Source: Hyphococcus sp. (GTDB lineage: Bacteria; Pseudomonadota; Alphaproteobacteria; Caulobacterales; Parvularculaceae). Taken from it: a DNA stretch of 64,000 nt. The position numbers and the translations under genes are program-made. How positions within the stretch are numbered: the stretch's first letter is position 1; every line of letters starts with the position of its first letter. The stretch covers positions 1 through 64,000 of the forward strand of contig JAJFGA010000047.1 in NCBI GenBank assembly GCA_021776375.1, given 5' to 3'. Shown here piece by piece: positions 62,474 through 64,000 of the stretch. The notes below the pieces were generated by a model. It saw only the letters and a program-made list of their open reading frames with translations, ran no database searches and had not been told where the DNA came from.

Positions 62474-64000
62474 TCATGGGTTCTTCACATAAGCGTCTTT
62501 GCGGAGGTAGAACCACCAGTTGATCACGATACAGAGTATATAGAATAAGGCGAAGCCGTAGAGCGCGTATTCCGGCGTCGTCGCCTTAATCTGTTCGCCA
62601 AAGACTTTTGGAATGATAAAGGCGCCGTAAGCGGCGACGGCTGAAGTCCAGCCGAGAACCGGGCCAGCCTGCTCTTTGTCGAAAACGATTGCGATCGTGC
62701 GGAAGGTCGAGCCATTGCCGATGCCGGTGGCGGCGAAGAGGATAAGGAACAACGCCAGGAAAGGAATAAAGTATTCCTCTGGTGTCGCCGATCCGTATGC
62801 CTGTTTCATGAAATAAGCGACGCCGAGTGCGCTCGCGACCATGACGACCGAGATAATCTGCGTCACCTTCGCGCCGCCGATTTTGTCGGCGATCATCCCA
62901 CCGAACGGGCGGATGAGCGCGCCAATGAATGGGCCGGTCCAGGCGAACATCAAGGCGCTTGGTCCGTTGGGATTGGACAGGTCATGGGTCATAACACCGT
63001 CAACCATGACATGCTGAAACCCGAAAATGACTTTGATGGCGAGACCAAATGCGGCCGCGTAACCGATGAACGATCCAAACGTCATCGTATAGATGACGGT
63101 CATTGCCCATGTGTGTTTGTTGTTGAAGATCTTGTATTGGTGATTGAGGCTCTTGCGGATCGCACCGGGAATTAGTTTCAACGCATATACTGTAGCGGCG
63201 ATCACCAGCGGCAACACGATCCATTTGGAAACACCCCAACCGGAGCCACCCGCATTGGCCGGCAGCATCAGCCATAACCCGGCGGACGCCGTGAGCAAAC
63301 CGATAAACAGCATGCCGAGGATTTTACTGAACGCTGCAATGGGCGAGCCGATATTCGGCGAGACATGTTCATCAACGATATTGTTCATGCCGAACCAGGC
63401 GGCGACAACAATAGGGACGAGAATTGCGACCCAGATGAAGCCCGCATTGTGGAGATAGGTTTCGGTGCCGGCAGGGATCTTCCCGATCAGCGTGCCGGAT
63501 GTGTTTTCCAACACCATTGGCGCGCCGCCGAACACAGCCGCCGTCATGACCAGCGGGATCAGGATCTGCATGGTCGTCACGCCAAAATTGCCAAGGCCTG
63601 CATTCATGCCCAGCGAATAACCGGCCATCTTTTTTGGAAAGAAAAAGCTAATGTTTGACATCGACGAGGCAAAGTTGCCGCCGCCAAAGCCAGAGAGCAA
63701 CGCCATCATTTGAAACTGCCAGAGCGGCGTGTCGGGGTTTTGCAACAATATGCCGGTGCCTGCCGCAGGGATGATGAGAAGCGCCGTTGTCAGGAAGATC
63801 GTGTTGCGCCCGCCCGCCATACGAATGAAAAACGTCGACGGGATGCGCAAAGTCGCCCCGGTGAGACCCGCGATCGAGGCAAGCGTAAACAACTCTGACT
63901 GGCTGAACGCGAAACCCAAATTAATCATCTGGACCGTGATGATGCCCCAATAGAGCCAGACAGCAAAACCGCAAAGCAGAGCCGGTATTGAAATCCAGAG
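62474..64000 (-). CDS. narK: Nitrate/nitrite transporter NarK (MFS), N-terminus outside the window
   Basis: A 12-helix transporter of the NarK2 type. The frame runs past Met 63928 to the window edge, where 24 further residues (LWISIPALLCGFAVWLYWG...) form the first helix, so the true start is outside. NNP signature segments are visible: LTGATLRIPSTFFIRMAGGRN, LLSGFGGGNFASSMSNISFFFPKKMAGYSLGMNAGLGNFGV and GPFIGALIRPFGGMIADKIGGAKVT. It exchanges or imports nitrate for NarGHI and heads the operon. Confidence 0.93.
   Translation of the reverse strand, partial: LWISIPALLCGFAVWLYWGIITVQMINLGFAFSQSELFTLASIAGLTGATLRIPSTFFIRMAGGRNTIFLTTALLIIPAAGTGILLQNPDTPLWQFQMMALLSGFGGGNFASSMSNISFFFPKKMAGYSLGMNAGLGNFGVTTMQILIPLVMTAAVFGGAPMVLENTSGTLIGKIPAGTETYLHNAGFIWVAILVPIVVAAWFGMNNIVDEHVSPNIGSPIAAFSKILGMLFIGLLTASAGLWLMLPANAGGSGWGVSKWIVLPLVIAATVYALKLIPGAIRKSLNHQYKIFNNKHTWAMTVIYTMTFGSFIGYAAAFGLAIKVIFGFQHVMVDGVMTHDLSNPNGPSALMFAWTGPFIGALIRPFGGMIADKIGGAKVTQIISVVMVASALGVAYFMKQAYGSATPEEYFIPFLALFLILFAATGIGNGSTFRTIAIVFDKEQAGPVLGWTSAVAAYGAFIIPKVFGEQIKATTPEYALYGFALFYILCIVINWWFYLRKDAYVKNP

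Noticed and set aside
1-64000. CRISPR arrays, insertion sequences, prophage genes
   Set aside because: No regularly spaced repeats, transposase motifs, terminal repeats or phage structural genes were found.

Overview
The window reads as chromosome of an alphaproteobacterium. The opening block, read on the minus strand, has the order rpoZ - rsh - pyrE - pdxJ - acpS - lepB - rnc - era, which is typical of that class. The single bifunctional Rsh, the PstA with a long N-terminal insert and the marOne-size house-keeping proteins agree with this. I cannot name the genus. No insertion sequence, phage, CRISPR array or rRNA was seen. One tRNA gene (Ser, GCU) is present.

Layout. 1-7.9 kb: tail of an APC-type permease, then the housekeeping block and folK. 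7.9-14.6 kb: NYN-domain protein, type V uracil-DNA glycosylase, a small membrane protein, an isoprenylcysteine-methyltransferase-like protein, smpB, dapA and a lytic transglycosylase with a long acidic tail. 14.7-20.6 kb: tRNA-Ser, then a CHASE2 histidine kinase and a FecR-domain protein, divergent from a two-partner-secretion (TpsB) pore without a visible TpsA. 20.7-26.3 kb: an oxoprolinase - Nramp-like transporter - winged-helix regulator operon; the transporter lacks the Nramp metal-binding residues.

26.9-36.0 kb: cyclopropane fatty acid synthase, a lone formyltransferase, an AMP-phosphorylase-like / PRPP-synthetase-like / beta-CASP nuclease operon, a protein that fuses an isoaspartyl methyltransferase to an erythromycin-esterase-like domain, and a phasin-like protein. 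Three promoters here (cfa, the fusion gene, the phasin) carry FNR/FixK-type boxes (TTGAY-N4-ATCAN). In each the box lies about 31 bases from a candidate -10, as in FNR class II promoters. I read this as an oxygen-limitation island; the phosphorylase, PRPP and nuclease genes could recycle RNA-derived nucleotides.

36.4-43.1 kb: a phosphate-starvation operon (phosphate-selective porin, pstS, pstC, pstA, pstB, phoU) behind a three-repeat Pho box, with a hairpin between pstS and pstC. 43.1-47.4 kb: a tightly overlapping DUF3604 - PpiC-type isomerase - HupE operon of unknown function, the least understood unit in the window. 47.9-53.4 kb: a TauE/SafE exporter, then a cobalamin riboswitch with a terminator-like platform in front of a btuB-btuF-btuC-btuD B12 uptake operon. 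53.4-64.0 kb: a decayed MerR-type regulator, then, read from the right edge on the minus strand, narK (cut by the window) - narG - narH - narJ - narI - porin - hemerythrin, for nitrate respiration.

The parts fit a facultative organism that switches to nitrate respiration, stores polyester and remodels membrane lipids when oxygen falls, and scavenges phosphate and B12. All functions are assigned from sequence motifs and gene context read by eye; no database search was run.
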